Shown piece by piece: positions 44,891 through 54,190 of a stretch of DNA of 64,000 bases. Each line of letters begins with the position of its first letter. Within the stretch, counting starts at the first letter, position 1. The stretch spans positions 2,881,001-2,945,000 of the forward strand of contig NZ_CP015109.1 in NCBI RefSeq assembly GCF_002082015.1, in the 5' to 3' direction. A program made the translations under genes and the position numbers. Below the pieces are notes generated by a model that was given only the letters and a program-made list of their open reading frames with translations, ran no database searches and had not been told where the DNA came from. The DNA is from Sporosarcina ureae (lineage in GTDB: Bacteria > Bacillota > Bacilli > Bacillales_A > Planococcaceae).

Positions 44891-44919
44891 TTTACATCCA
44901 AGTTAGATAATGCTATTAT
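44891..44919 (+). promoter_or_regulatory. Promoter of tRNA-Val
   Basis: TTTACA (44891-44896), a 17-bp spacer and TATTAT (44914-44919), about 60 bp before the tRNA. Confidence 0.5.
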
Positions 44920-44977
44920 AGTATTTGTGCTTGAGAGCCTAACTAGTTCACTTTAAACTGCACATCCTAGTATGATC

Positions 44978-45050
44978 GATTCCGTAGCTCAGCTGGGAGA
45001 GCGCCACCTTGACAGGGTGGAGGTCGCTGGTTCGAGCCCAGTCGGAGTCA
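44978..45050 (+). tRNA. tRNA-Val (anticodon GAC)
   Basis: 73 nt cloverleaf. The acceptor arm GATTCCG pairs with CGGAGTC (one G-U), discriminator A, D-arm GCTC...GAGC, anticodon stem CCACC/GGTGG with loop TTGACAG giving anticodon GAC (reads GUC/GUU), and T-loop GTTCGAGCC. CCA is not encoded (TAG follows), so it must be added after transcription. It is a single isolated tRNA. Confidence 0.96.
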
Positions 45051-45102
45051 TAGGTGCCAAACCTAAGTTATTTACCGTCGGAACACGGTTTATAACAATA
45101 AG

Positions 45103-45140
45103 CAGTCCTATTAGACCGAATGTCTAGGGGCTGTTTTTTT
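45103..45140 (+). terminator. Terminator after tRNA-Val
   Basis: CAGTCCTATTAGAC/GTCTAGGGGCTG stem with G-U pairs and a seven-T tail. Confidence 0.8.
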
Positions 45141-45259
45141 ATGTCTAGATTTCAATTGGTTGTATAATTACTATTAAATGATAATCAAACACACTGATCA
45201 AACATGCGGTGTATACTTATAGTACGAGTACCTATTTAGATAAGCAGGAGGGCTAAAAT

Positions 45260-46156
45260 ATGATGAAAAGAAAACAAGTAACATCTACTGTAAAAGAATA
45301 TACAGTAGAAGAACCAATTGAACTACTACCGTATTTATTGAAGATCATGTCAAAAAGTAGTCGGAACTCGGTGAAATCTATTCTTACACGTGGCCAAGTG
45401 ATGGTGGATGGTCAAATGACAACGAAACATAATCAGCCATTGGCTCCTGGACAAAAGGTTGAAATCCAAAGTAATAAAGCGGCTATAAACGTATCGAAGT
45501 TAGTTGGAGTGTCTATTCTGCATGAAGATGATGATCTTATCGTGATCAATAAAGATGCAGGGGTTCTTTCTGTAGCGTCAGAAAAAGAAAAAGATCAGAC
45601 TGCTTATAGAGAAATTATGAAGTACGTAAAGAGAAGCCACCCTGATAATCGAATTTTTGTCGTGCACCGTCTGGATCGAGATACATCAGGCGTAATGATG
45701 TTTGCAAAAAATGAAGAGACACAGCAAGCTTTGCAAAGTACATGGAATGATTCCGTAAAGGAACGTTTGTATACGGCACTTGTCGAAGGGAAAGTACGAA
45801 CAGAATCTGGAACTATTTCTTCTTGGTTAACTGAAAATAGTGCGTTCAGAGTGTATTCAAACCCTACTGACAATGGCGGTCAGCATGCCATTACTCATTA
45901 TAGAAAAGTACAAGCAAACAAAGATTGTTCGTTGCTTGAAGTACTTTTGGAAACCGGTCGAAAAAATCAAATTCGTGTGCATATGGAAGAATTGGGACAT
46001 CCTGTTATGGGGGATAAAAAATATGGTGCTACAGGTAACCCATTACGTAGGGTGGGACTTCATGCTACAGCATTGGCTTTTTTACATCCACGTACAGGGG
46101 AGCTGGTTCGATTTGAAGCAGAAGTGCCTCAGGTTTTCATTACGCGTTCTAAATAA
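45260..46156 (+). CDS. RluA family pseudouridine synthase
   Basis: 298-residue enzyme. An N-terminal S4 RNA-binding domain (SVKSILTRGQVMVDGQMTTKHNQPL) is followed by the catalytic domain with VVHRLDRDTSGVMMF (nucleophile Asp) and ETGRKNQIRVHMEELGHPVMGDKKYG. It is a second RluA-type enzyme in the window, distinct from that at 30641. ATG 45260 follows GCAGGAGGG. It is monocistronic with its own terminator. The modified uridine cannot be deduced. Confidence 0.9.
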   Translation: MMKRKQVTSTVKEYTVEEPIELLPYLLKIMSKSSRNSVKSILTRGQVMVDGQMTTKHNQPLAPGQKVEIQSNKAAINVSKLVGVSILHEDDDLIVINKDAGVLSVASEKEKDQTAYREIMKYVKRSHPDNRIFVVHRLDRDTSGVMMFAKNEETQQALQSTWNDSVKERLYTALVEGKVRTESGTISSWLTENSAFRVYSNPTDNGGQHAITHYRKVQANKDCSLLEVLLETGRKNQIRVHMEELGHPVMGDKKYGATGNPLRRVGLHATALAFLHPRTGELVRFEAEVPQVFITRSK

Positions 46157-46171
46157 TAAACCGTGCAATTT

Positions 46172-46205
46172 GCAGTTCCTTAATCTTTCTAAGGAACTGC
46201 TTTTT
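46172..46205 (+). terminator. Terminator after the pseudouridine synthase gene
   Basis: GCAGTTCCTTA/TAAGGAACTGC perfect stem followed by TTTTTC. Confidence 0.9.
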
Positions 46206-46215
46206 CACGTTAACT

Positions 46216-46237
46216 CATTCAAACGGACATTTGAATG
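46216..46237 (+). promoter_or_regulatory. ArsR/CadC-type operator, upstream site
   Basis: CATTCAAA-CGGACA-TTTGAATG is a perfect 8-bp palindrome of the kind bound by CadC/CzrA/SmtB metal sensors (TTGAA-type half sites). It ends 6 bp before the cadA -35. Confidence 0.65.
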
Positions 46238-46243
46238 GTTGAA

Positions 46244-46272
46244 TTGACAAAATATCCGGAATTGCATATACT
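46244..46272 (+). promoter_or_regulatory. Sigma-A promoter of cadA
   Basis: Consensus TTGACA (46244-46249), a 17-bp spacer and TATACT (46267-46272). Confidence 0.8.
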
Positions 46273-46280
46273 AAAGCTAA

Positions 46281-46305
46281 TCAATCAAATGGACGGTTGA
46301 ATGAT
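46281..46305 (+). promoter_or_regulatory. ArsR/CadC-type operator, downstream site
   Basis: TCAATCAAAT-GGAC-GGTTGAATGAT is an imperfect palindrome. Its complement strongly resembles the upstream site (CATTCAA...TTTGA). It lies just past the start point, so two sites bracket the promoter. Confidence 0.5.
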
Positions 46306-46346
46306 AAGGACGTTAAAAAGAACGAATTGCTGAGAGGACTGGTTAC

Positions 46347-48449
46347 ATGACTTCTGAGAAAAATGTCTATCGCCTGCAGAACTTATCCTGCACAAGTTGT
46401 GCTGCGAAATTCGAGAAGAACATCCGACAGATTGATACTGTGGAAGATGTGCAACTGAACTTTGGAGCATCCAAGTTAACAGTTGCGGGAGAAGCCTCTC
46501 TTTTGCAATTAGAAGAAGCAGGTGCATTTGACGGGATCAAAGTATTCCCTGAAAAACAGCGGATTAGTAAACAGCATACGCCATTTTGGAAAAAACGTGA
46601 AAATCAAACGACTATTGCTTCGCTAGTTTTACTACTAGCAGGGTATGCAGTATCTACCACGAATGGTGATCATAACTGGCTATCGATTGCTCTGTTTCTC
46701 TCTGCTATTCTAATTGGCGGATTCAGTTTGATGAAAGAAGGATTAACGAATCTTTCCAAACTTGAATTTGATATGTCTACATTGATGACCATCGCAGTCA
46801 TCGGTGCCGCGCTCATTGGTGACTGGGCAGAAGGTGCAGTAGTCGTCTTTTTGTTCTCAGTCAGTGAAGCGTTAGAAAGTTACTCAATCGATAAAGCTAG
46901 AAATTCTATTACATCATTAATTGAAATTGCTCCCACGACTGCGACTGTACTCCGTGGTACTAATGAATATGAAGTAGATGTGGAAGACTTGCGGATCAAT
47001 GATGTCATATTAATTAAACCTGGACAAAAAATTGCGATGGATGGTGAAGTTATCCAAGGTGACTCGTCCGTAAACCAGGCCGCGATTACAGGTGAGTCTT
47101 TGCCTGTTCATAAGGCAGTTGGAGACGAAGTGTTTGCAGGCACATTGAATGAAGAAGGTGCAATGCAAGTCCGTGTGACAAAGCTTGCTGAGGACACTAC
47201 CATCGCCAAAATCATACACTTAGTGGAAGAAGCACAAGCGGAAAAAGCACCGACACAACAATTTATTGACCGTTTTGCGAAATACTATACACCAGCTATT
47301 TTAATTTTTTCGTTACTGATCATGATCATACCACCACTTGTCATGGGGGGAGTATGGGGTGAATGGTTCTATAAAGGCCTTGTCGTGTTAGTCGTTGGCT
47401 GTCCTTGTGCATTGGTCATTTCCACTCCTATTGCAATCGTTACAGCAATCGGCAACGCTGCACGTAATGGAGTATTGATCAAAGGTGGCATCCATTTAGA
47501 AGAAACAGGACAAATTCAAGTCGTGGCGTTCGATAAAACAGGTACGTTGACTGAAGGGCGTCCTGAAGTAACAGATGTCTTGACGGTTTCGTCATTAACC
47601 GAAGATCAAGTATTGCAACAGGCAGCGTCTATCGAGAAGTTCTCTCAACATCCATTAGCCTCATCGATTATGCGAGCGGCTGAGAAATCACCGCTTGGAT
47701 TACTAGCTGTAGATCAATTCCAATCCATTACAGGCAAAGGTGCAAAAGCTGTGATCGGAGAGCATGTAGTGTATGTAGGCAGTCCCAATTTATTCAGAGA
47801 AATGAATACAGTGGAAGAGTCAATTGAACAGCAGATTCTAGTATTACAGAAGCAAGGCAAAACCGTCATGCTCGTCTGGTCTGAATCGAGGCTAGAAGGA
47901 ATCATAGCAGTAGCGGATCAAGTCCGTACAAGCAGCTTGAAGGTGATCGAGAAGCTTCATAAGATGGGTAAGAAAACTGTCATGCTAACGGGTGATAATC
48001 AATCCACAGCGCTAGCAATTGGAGAGCAACTCGGCTTATCGGAGGTCAAAGCAGAATTATTACCTGACCAAAAAGTCGAGATGGTTAAATCATTGACTCA
48101 ATATGGCAAAGTGGCAATGGTAGGTGACGGAGTGAACGACGCACCGGCGTTAGCTACAGCAAATATCGGTATTGCGATGGGTGGTGCAGGAACTGATACT
48201 GCACTTGAAACAGCAGATATTGCACTGATGGCAGATGACTTGGAGAAACTTCCATATACTATTAAATTGAGCTCACGCACTAAACAAGTCATATTACAAA
48301 ATATTTCGATCGCACTGGGTTTAAAAATCATTGCGTTATTACTCATTATTCCAGGCTGGCTAACATTATGGATGGCGGTCATGGCGGATATGGGTGCTAC
48401 TGTCATTGTCGTAATAAATTCATTGCGACTCATGAAAAATAACATATAA
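46347..48449 (+). CDS. cadA: Cd2+/Zn2+/Pb2+ efflux P1B-type ATPase
   Basis: 700 residues. A short N-terminal metal-binding domain (CTSC, Cys15 and Cys18), eight membrane helices, CPC metal site near 352-354 (GCPCALVIS), the phosphorylated Asp396 in DKTGT, the HP motif (SQHPLAS) and the GDGVNDAPAL hinge. The CPC with the C-terminal D-containing helix (MAVMADMGAT) is the Zn/Cd (P1B-2) class rather than the copper class. The metal-binding domain lacks the usual GMxC (NLSC instead). The start at ATG 46347 has GCTGAGAGGA upstream. The paired operators predict metal-induced expression. The regulator gene is not adjacent. Confidence 0.92.
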   Translation: MTSEKNVYRLQNLSCTSCAAKFEKNIRQIDTVEDVQLNFGASKLTVAGEASLLQLEEAGAFDGIKVFPEKQRISKQHTPFWKKRENQTTIASLVLLLAGYAVSTTNGDHNWLSIALFLSAILIGGFSLMKEGLTNLSKLEFDMSTLMTIAVIGAALIGDWAEGAVVVFLFSVSEALESYSIDKARNSITSLIEIAPTTATVLRGTNEYEVDVEDLRINDVILIKPGQKIAMDGEVIQGDSSVNQAAITGESLPVHKAVGDEVFAGTLNEEGAMQVRVTKLAEDTTIAKIIHLVEEAQAEKAPTQQFIDRFAKYYTPAILIFSLLIMIIPPLVMGGVWGEWFYKGLVVLVVGCPCALVISTPIAIVTAIGNAARNGVLIKGGIHLEETGQIQVVAFDKTGTLTEGRPEVTDVLTVSSLTEDQVLQQAASIEKFSQHPLASSIMRAAEKSPLGLLAVDQFQSITGKGAKAVIGEHVVYVGSPNLFREMNTVEESIEQQILVLQKQGKTVMLVWSESRLEGIIAVADQVRTSSLKVIEKLHKMGKKTVMLTGDNQSTALAIGEQLGLSEVKAELLPDQKVEMVKSLTQYGKVAMVGDGVNDAPALATANIGIAMGGAGTDTALETADIALMADDLEKLPYTIKLSSRTKQVILQNISIALGLKIIALLLIIPGWLTLWMAVMADMGATVIVVINSLRLMKNNI

Positions 48450-48458
48450 CCTAGCAGA

Positions 48459-48492
48459 AACTTCAGTCGAATAAATCGTCTGAAGTTTTTTC
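48459..48492 (+). terminator. Terminator after cadA
   Basis: AACTTCAG...CTGAAGTT stem with a T-run. Confidence 0.85.
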
Positions 48493-48547
48493 TATTGAAT
48501 AAAATGGTAAACTAATCATAAGAACCATCATGAGGAGTGTGGATGTT

Positions 48548-49936
48548 TTGGCAATGACCGAACTGGAACTTGAAATGATTATGAACAAACAGAAACGATA
48601 TTATACATCAGGAGTAACACGTAGTATTTCATTCCGAAGAATGATGTTGGAAAAACTGTATAAAGCGATTCAAAAACATGAAAAGGAAATTTCAGACGCA
48701 TTGCATAAAGACCTACACAAACATCCATTTGAAGCATATGTAGCAGAAATAGGATTCGTTTTATCCAGCATTACCCATATGCTCGATCACTTGGATGAAT
48801 GGGCAGCCCCTGAAAAAGTGAAAACACCGCTCCATTTACAACCGGCAACGAGCTTGATCGTGAAAGAACCATATGGCACTGTATTGATTATCGGACCGTT
48901 CAATTATCCGTTCCAACTATTAATTGATCCGTTAATTGGTGCGATAGCAACAGGGAACTGTACCGTGTTAAAACCTTCAGAAGATGCATGTCATACAGCA
49001 GCTATTGTAGACAAGATGATTTCTAGTGTATTTCCACCAGAGTATGTATCTGTAGTGCATGGTGAAAAAGAAGAAACGCAACTATTACTTGGCGCTCCAT
49101 TTGATTATGTATTCTTTACTGGAAGTGCAAAAGTAGGGAAAATTGTCATGAAAGCTTGCGCGGAGAGATTGACTCCATTGACGTTGGAGTTAGGCGGAAA
49201 GAGTCCAGCTGTTGTCGACCATACTGCGGATATCAAAAAAGCAGCGGAGAAGATTGTGTGGGGTAAGTACATGAATGCAGGCCAAACGTGTATAGCGCCT
49301 GACTATGTAGTGGCGGACGTGTCGATTTACGATGAATTAATCTATGAAATGAAAAGCGCTATCCGACGTTTTTACGGAAAGGACGCACAAAAGAGTACGG
49401 ACTACGGACGCATCATCGCAGATCGTCATTTCGATCGATTAGCGAAAATACTAGATCAAGATCAAGCATATATCGTAGAGGGCGGCAAGACAGATGCTAC
49501 GGATAAATATATCGAGCCGACCATTTTAGCGCTGTCAGACTGGAAGAGTGCCAGTATGCAAGACGAATTATTCGGTCCGATCTTACCTGTCCTGCCCTAT
49601 GATAATTTAGGTATCGCAATTCAGCAAATTAGCATGTTGCCTAAGCCACTCGCTGCATACTTTTTCACTGAGAACGACGAGGCAGCTGATCATTTCATTG
49701 AAGTATTACCATTTGGTGGCGGTTGCATCAATGATACGATTTCGCATGTTGCAAATATTCATCTACCGTTTGGTGGGATAGGGCCTTCTGGCATGAGTCA
49801 ATATCACGGAAAAGCAAGTTTTGAAACGTTCTCTCATTCAAAATCCATGATGAAAAAGAGTACGGCAGTCTCGGTACCCATTGCATTTCCTCCATACAAA
49901 GGTAAGCTTCCATTAGTGAAGCGTATCATTCGCTAG
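48548..49936 (+). CDS. Aldehyde dehydrogenase (class 3 type, YwdH-like)
   Basis: NAD(P)-dependent oxidation of aliphatic or aromatic aldehydes. 462 residues, the short class 3 form. The Rossmann entry is LIIGPFNYPFQLL near 120, the general base Glu lies in LELGGKSPAVV and the nucleophile Cys in NAGQTCIAPDYV. The C-terminal PFGGIGPSGMSQYHGKASFETFSH is characteristic. The start is probably TTG 48548, 10 nt after GAGGAG; ATG 48530 would itself overlap the Shine-Dalgarno and ATG 48554 is further away. The 3' end overlaps a decayed kinase gene by 24 bp, convergently. Confidence 0.9.
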   Translation: MAMTELELEMIMNKQKRYYTSGVTRSISFRRMMLEKLYKAIQKHEKEISDALHKDLHKHPFEAYVAEIGFVLSSITHMLDHLDEWAAPEKVKTPLHLQPATSLIVKEPYGTVLIIGPFNYPFQLLIDPLIGAIATGNCTVLKPSEDACHTAAIVDKMISSVFPPEYVSVVHGEKEETQLLLGAPFDYVFFTGSAKVGKIVMKACAERLTPLTLELGGKSPAVVDHTADIKKAAEKIVWGKYMNAGQTCIAPDYVVADVSIYDELIYEMKSAIRRFYGKDAQKSTDYGRIIADRHFDRLAKILDQDQAYIVEGGKTDATDKYIEPTILALSDWKSASMQDELFGPILPVLPYDNLGIAIQQISMLPKPLAAYFFTENDEAADHFIEVLPFGGGCINDTISHVANIHLPFGGIGPSGMSQYHGKASFETFSHSKSMMKKSTAVSVPIAFPPYKGKLPLVKRIIR

Positions 49937-50638
49937 CGGTAGCGAAATCCAAACTTTCGTCCACGCACTTTGCTGGCTTTCGACCTGCAAAGTGCCTTTG
50001 TGGTCCGCACTAATTTTCTTTGTAATTACCATACCGAGCCCTGTGCCATCTTCTTTTGTAGAAAAGAAAGGCTGATCAATAGATGCTAAAGTCACCTGAT
50101 CCATTCTGCACCCGTCGTCCTCAAGGCAAACGTAGAAAGGTTCTTTTCGGATTGTCAGTGAAATCATAATGTTTCAGTGAGAACTTGTCGCCTTGAATAG
50201 GAAGCTCTATTTTCTCAGCATACAGTTGACAGGTAATCCAGCATTTTACGAATTACTTATCCAAGCCGATGTTCATTTCCTGGATGACTTCTAGAATAGA
50301 AAGTAGTGTAGTATCCTGTAAAGTTGGTTTTGCTAATGCAAGGAAATCTGTCGCGATTTGGTTGACACGGCTGATTTCATTCCTCATAATTTCTGAGAAA
50401 TATGCTTACGGATTCGCAAAGTCTTGATTCATCATTTGAATAAATTTTGTGATTGAGGTGACGAAATGGATTACCCTAAACACTCTTCCAAGGTCCAACC
50501 ATATAACTGTTTAAATGCAGGGTTACAAGTAATTATATTGTCATCCAAATCGAACACGGAGATCGCATCCTGTGACTGCTCAAAAGATAAATCTAGATAA
50601 TTCACATAACGTACGGTAGGAATAAAGTTTTTTGACAT
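49913..50638 (-). pseudogene. Decayed PAS-domain sensor histidine kinase
   Basis: Minus-strand remains of one kinase, in order. An ATG at 50638 starts a 55-codon frame with a PAS segment (SFEQSQDAISVFDLDDNI..CNPAFKQLYGW) that stops at 50471. Then an out-of-frame piece (about 50400-50255) reads EIMRNEISRVNQIATDFLALAKP, the end of a HisKA helix. A frame from 50167 to 49913 carries the ATPase lobe (EDDGCRMDQ and FFSTKEDGTGLGMVI). The phospho-His region and N-box are gone, and stops separate the pieces. It resembles the sporulation kinases (KinA/KinE type), and the surviving HisKA end is similar to the intact kinase at 62059. Loss of function is clear; exact lesions are not. Confidence 0.75.
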
Positions 50639-50817
50639 TTGATAGACACTCCGATCAATAATCTAGGGTGGATGTGATGAATAAAGACGCGTATGATATG
50701 GGTAATTGATTCATTATATAATACAATATTTTAAGGAATTAAGAATCATTTTTTAATGAAAGATATTTATTTGTTATAATGAGTAGAGTTATTCACCAAT
50801 CTATTGGAGGAAATCAC

Positions 50818-52308
50818 ATGAATACGAAAGAATTACTATCTGTATTACCTGTAAAAACTATAAAAGGAACATTGCCGGAAAATGTGACAGACGTGGCGGT
50901 GGATTCACGAGCTGTTCAGGATGGTGGAGTATTTGTCTGCCTGAAAGGTTATACAGTGAACGGCCACCAATTTGTCAAGAGTGCGTTATTGAGTGGTGCA
51001 CGTGTCATTATTGCATCAGAGCCAATCATGATAGATGAAGAACGCACAGCGGTAGTGTATGTTGAAAACACTTCGAAAGCGATCGAGTTACTGGCGTCTA
51101 AGTACTATCAGTATCCTTCAAAGCGTATGAAGATGATTGGTGTAACTGGAACTAATGGAAAAACGAGTGTCGGCAATATCATTCATGACATGCTGCGACA
51201 GACTGAAGAAAAGACAGCAGTGTCAGGGACGATTGGTTTCAAATTAAATGATATTCTGTATGAAACAGAAAATACGACGACTGATGTTTTGACTACCCAG
51301 CAAATGATTGCACAAGCTGCAAATGAAGGTTGCGAATCGATGATTATGGAGGTTTCTTCACACGGCTTAGTTGAAGGTCGACTGGCAGGAACAGAATTTG
51401 ATATTGCGATTTTCACTAACTTAACGCATGACCATTTGGATTACCATAAAACGATGGAGAATTACAGCGCAGCGAAAGGTTTATTGTTTGCACAATTGGG
51501 TCAACAGCTGGATCAGAAAAAGTTTGCGATTATCAATGCAGATGATCCATGGAGCAGTAAAATGATGGAAATGACTTCGTTTCCTATCTTTACATACGGC
51601 ATCCATGTGAAGTCTTCATTCCAAGCAATGTCAATCGAAATGCAGTCAAACTATACGAGATTTCAATTGCAAGCACCAGACGGAACGTTCACCGTTACTA
51701 TGCCGTTGATAGGTGAGTTTAATGTCTATAATTCCTTGGCAGCTATTGCAGCATTATATGCCAAAGGAATGGCGACGGAAGATATTTTACCGCTGATCGC
51801 GAACGTATCGACTGTGAAAGGTCGTCTTGAAAAAGTGGAAACCTCTCTACCACTGACGATTTTCATTGATTATGCCCATTCACCAGATGCAATTGAAAAA
51901 GCAATTGCTACCGTCCAACCTTTAAAAAAAGAAGGCAATCGTCTTCTATTCTTGATTGGAACAGGAGGCAATCGTGATCGTCTGAAGCGTCCAATCATGG
52001 GAGAAAAAGCAGCAGCTGCAGATTATGTCGTCTTCACAACAGATGATCCACGAGATGAGCCGTATGAGTCAATCATATCGGAACTTAGTGCCACGATGCC
52101 ACATAATCAGTACGCATGTATAGGAGATAGAGAAGAAGCAGTACGCCATACTATTGAACAAGCGAATGCCGGAGATATCATTATATTCGCCGGAAAAGGT
52201 CATGAAGATTTTCAAATTATCGGCAATACAAAATATGCGCATTCAGATGCACAAATTGCACTTGAAGAAGCTGCTAAAAAGTTTGGCGACACCACGATTA
52301 ATAAATGA
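50818..52308 (+). CDS. murE: UDP-MurNAc-tripeptide synthetase (MurE)
   Basis: Mur ligase adding the third stem-peptide residue to UDP-MurNAc-L-Ala-D-Glu. 496 residues. ATP loop GVTGTNGKTS near 113, carbamylated-Lys region, and EVSSHGLVEGR and HDHLDYHKTMENY in the central domain. The substrate-selecting loop reads TTDDPRDEP near 410; the Arg in this position is typical of meso-diaminopimelate enzymes (DNPR), whereas Lys enzymes usually lack it. ATG 50818 follows TTGGAGGAAA, with TATAAT at 50775-50780 as the likely -10. It stands alone, away from any division or cell-wall cluster, beside a dead kinase gene and prfC. Confidence 0.94.
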   Translation: MNTKELLSVLPVKTIKGTLPENVTDVAVDSRAVQDGGVFVCLKGYTVNGHQFVKSALLSGARVIIASEPIMIDEERTAVVYVENTSKAIELLASKYYQYPSKRMKMIGVTGTNGKTSVGNIIHDMLRQTEEKTAVSGTIGFKLNDILYETENTTTDVLTTQQMIAQAANEGCESMIMEVSSHGLVEGRLAGTEFDIAIFTNLTHDHLDYHKTMENYSAAKGLLFAQLGQQLDQKKFAIINADDPWSSKMMEMTSFPIFTYGIHVKSSFQAMSIEMQSNYTRFQLQAPDGTFTVTMPLIGEFNVYNSLAAIAALYAKGMATEDILPLIANVSTVKGRLEKVETSLPLTIFIDYAHSPDAIEKAIATVQPLKKEGNRLLFLIGTGGNRDRLKRPIMGEKAAAADYVVFTTDDPRDEPYESIISELSATMPHNQYACIGDREEAVRHTIEQANAGDIIIFAGKGHEDFQIIGNTKYAHSDAQIALEEAAKKFGDTTINK

Positions 52309-52422
52309 AGTGCAGTTTGAATTTGAGAGTCTATAGTTTTTTAGTCAATTCAATGAAAAACATTGAAATGCATCCCTATTCTCTCTATGATAGAAAACGT
52401 AAGCAAAAGGAGAGTACGATTG

Positions 52423-54000
52423 ATGCAAAAGAATAAACATGATGAAATTACTTCGCGACGAACGTTTGCGATTATTTCTCACCCGGATGCCGGTAAAACG
52501 ACAATTACTGAAAAGTTACTATATTTTGGCGGAGCGATTCGCGATGCTGGAACAGTTAAAGGAAAGAAATCAGGAAAATTCGCTACGTCTGACTGGATGG
52601 AAATTGAAAAACAACGAGGTATATCGGTAACATCCTCCGTTTTACAATTTGACTATGCGGGCAAACGCGTCAATATTTTGGATACACCAGGACACGAAGA
52701 TTTCAGTGAAGATACGTATAGAACATTGATGGCAGTGGACGCAGCCGTCATGATGGTCGATTCGGCAAAAGGAATTGAGCCACAGACGATTAAATTGTTC
52801 AAAGTATGTAAAATGCGTGGAATTCCAATCTTTACATTCATCAATAAAATGGACCGACAAGGTAAAGAGCCATTGGAGCTAATGGAAGAATTGGAAGAAG
52901 TGTTAGAAATCCAATCATACGCAATGAATTGGCCAATCGGTATGGGAAAAGAGTTCCTAGGTATTTATGACCGTTTCAATCAACGTATTGAGTTAGCGCG
53001 TCCGAATACAAGTGAAGAACGTTACCTTCCAATCGACGAAGAGGGCGAGCTTGCGGTAGAACATTCCATGAAAGAGACATCTTATTATAAACAAGCTCTA
53101 GAAGATGTCATGCTATTGAATGAAGCAGGAAACGACTTCGATGAAGAACGTATTGCGAAAGGTGATTTAACACCTGTATTTTTTGGTAGTGCATTGACTA
53201 ATTTTGGTGTTCAGACGTTCTTAGAAACGTTTCTACAGTTCGCACCTGAGCCGCAACCTAGACTAACAAAAGACGCTGAATACGTAGATCCAGAGTCTGA
53301 CGTTTTTTCAGGCTTCATCTTCAAAATTCAGGCTAATATGAATCCTGCACATCGGGATCGTATTGCATTTGTCCGAATTGTCTCAGGTGAGTTTGAACGT
53401 GGCATGACTGTAAATGTCCCACGACTTTCAAAGAATTTTAAGTTGTCTCAAACGACTCAGTTCCTTGCGGATGATCGTGAAACCGTCAATCAGGCAGTAG
53501 CAGGTGATATCATTGGCTTATATGATACCGGTAACTATCAAATCGGTGATACAGTCATCGGTGGTAAAGCTAATTTCCAGTTTGAAGCACTTCCGCAATT
53601 TACTCCTGAGTTATTCGTTAGAGTAAACGCTAAAAACGTGATGAAATCCAAACAGTTCCACAAAGGGATCTTACAACTTGTGCAAGAAGGTGCTATTCAA
53701 TATTATAAAACCTTGCATACTGAAGAAGTCATTCTCGGTGCAGTAGGTCAGCTTCAATTCGAAGTTTTCGAACACCGTATGAGAGCGGAATACCATGTGG
53801 AAGTTCAGATGGAGACGATGGGATCCAAAGTAGCACGCTGGATTGAAAACGAAGAAGATGTAAAAGAGACTATGGCAGGGCAACGTGCATTACTCGTAAA
53901 AGATCGACATGAACGTAAAGTTTTCTTGTTCGAAAACGATTTTGCGATGCGTTGGTTCCAAGATAAATTCCCAGATATCAAGTTATATAATCAATTATAA
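52423..54000 (+). CDS. prfC: Peptide chain release factor 3
   Basis: Translational GTPase that recycles RF1/RF2 after termination. 525 residues. G1 SHPDAGKTT near 20, G2 in [10 protein letters not shown]3 [16 protein letters not shown], and G4 NKMDR, followed by the RF3 beta-barrel and C-terminal domains. ATG 52423 lies after AAAAGGAGAG; the upstream in-frame ATG at 52363 has no ribosome site. It is a single gene between murE and an RND pump, with a terminator behind it. Confidence 0.96.
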   Translation: MQKNKHDEITSRRTFAIISHPDAGKTTITEKLLYFGGAIRDAGTVKGKKSGKFATSDWMEIEKQRGISVTSSVLQFDYAGKRVNILDTPGHEDFSEDTYRTLMAVDAAVMMVDSAKGIEPQTIKLFKVCKMRGIPIFTFINKMDRQGKEPLELMEELEEVLEIQSYAMNWPIGMGKEFLGIYDRFNQRIELARPNTSEERYLPIDEEGELAVEHSMKETSYYKQALEDVMLLNEAGNDFDEERIAKGDLTPVFFGSALTNFGVQTFLETFLQFAPEPQPRLTKDAEYVDPESDVFSGFIFKIQANMNPAHRDRIAFVRIVSGEFERGMTVNVPRLSKNFKLSQTTQFLADDRETVNQAVAGDIIGLYDTGNYQIGDTVIGGKANFQFEALPQFTPELFVRVNAKNVMKSKQFHKGILQLVQEGAIQYYKTLHTEEVILGAVGQLQFEVFEHRMRAEYHVEVQMETMGSKVARWIENEEDVKETMAGQRALLVKDRHERKVFLFENDFAMRWFQDKFPDIKLYNQL

Positions 54001-54016
54001 ATCATAGAACATATTA

Positions 54017-54054
54017 CCCGGACGGATTCATAGTAATCCGTTCGGGTTATTTGT
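54017..54054 (+). terminator. Terminator after prfC
   Basis: ACCCGGACGGATT...AATCCGTTCGGGT stem followed by TATTTGTT. Confidence 0.75.
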
Positions 54055-54190
54055 TCAAAATGTGAATAAGCGTAGCGTTTATTCGCTAGTATTCGAGCAA
54101 ATTGTGATGAAAATACCTTATTTAGGTGGTATGGTGTAAAGACGAAAAGGCTCCTTAGTGGGAGTGCTGAGAAAAGAGAGGAATAGATAA

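Noticed and set aside
45840..46247. 135-residue plus-strand frame overlapping the pseudouridine synthase
   Set aside because: It is an out-of-frame shadow of a gene with clear catalytic motifs and extends through its terminator.
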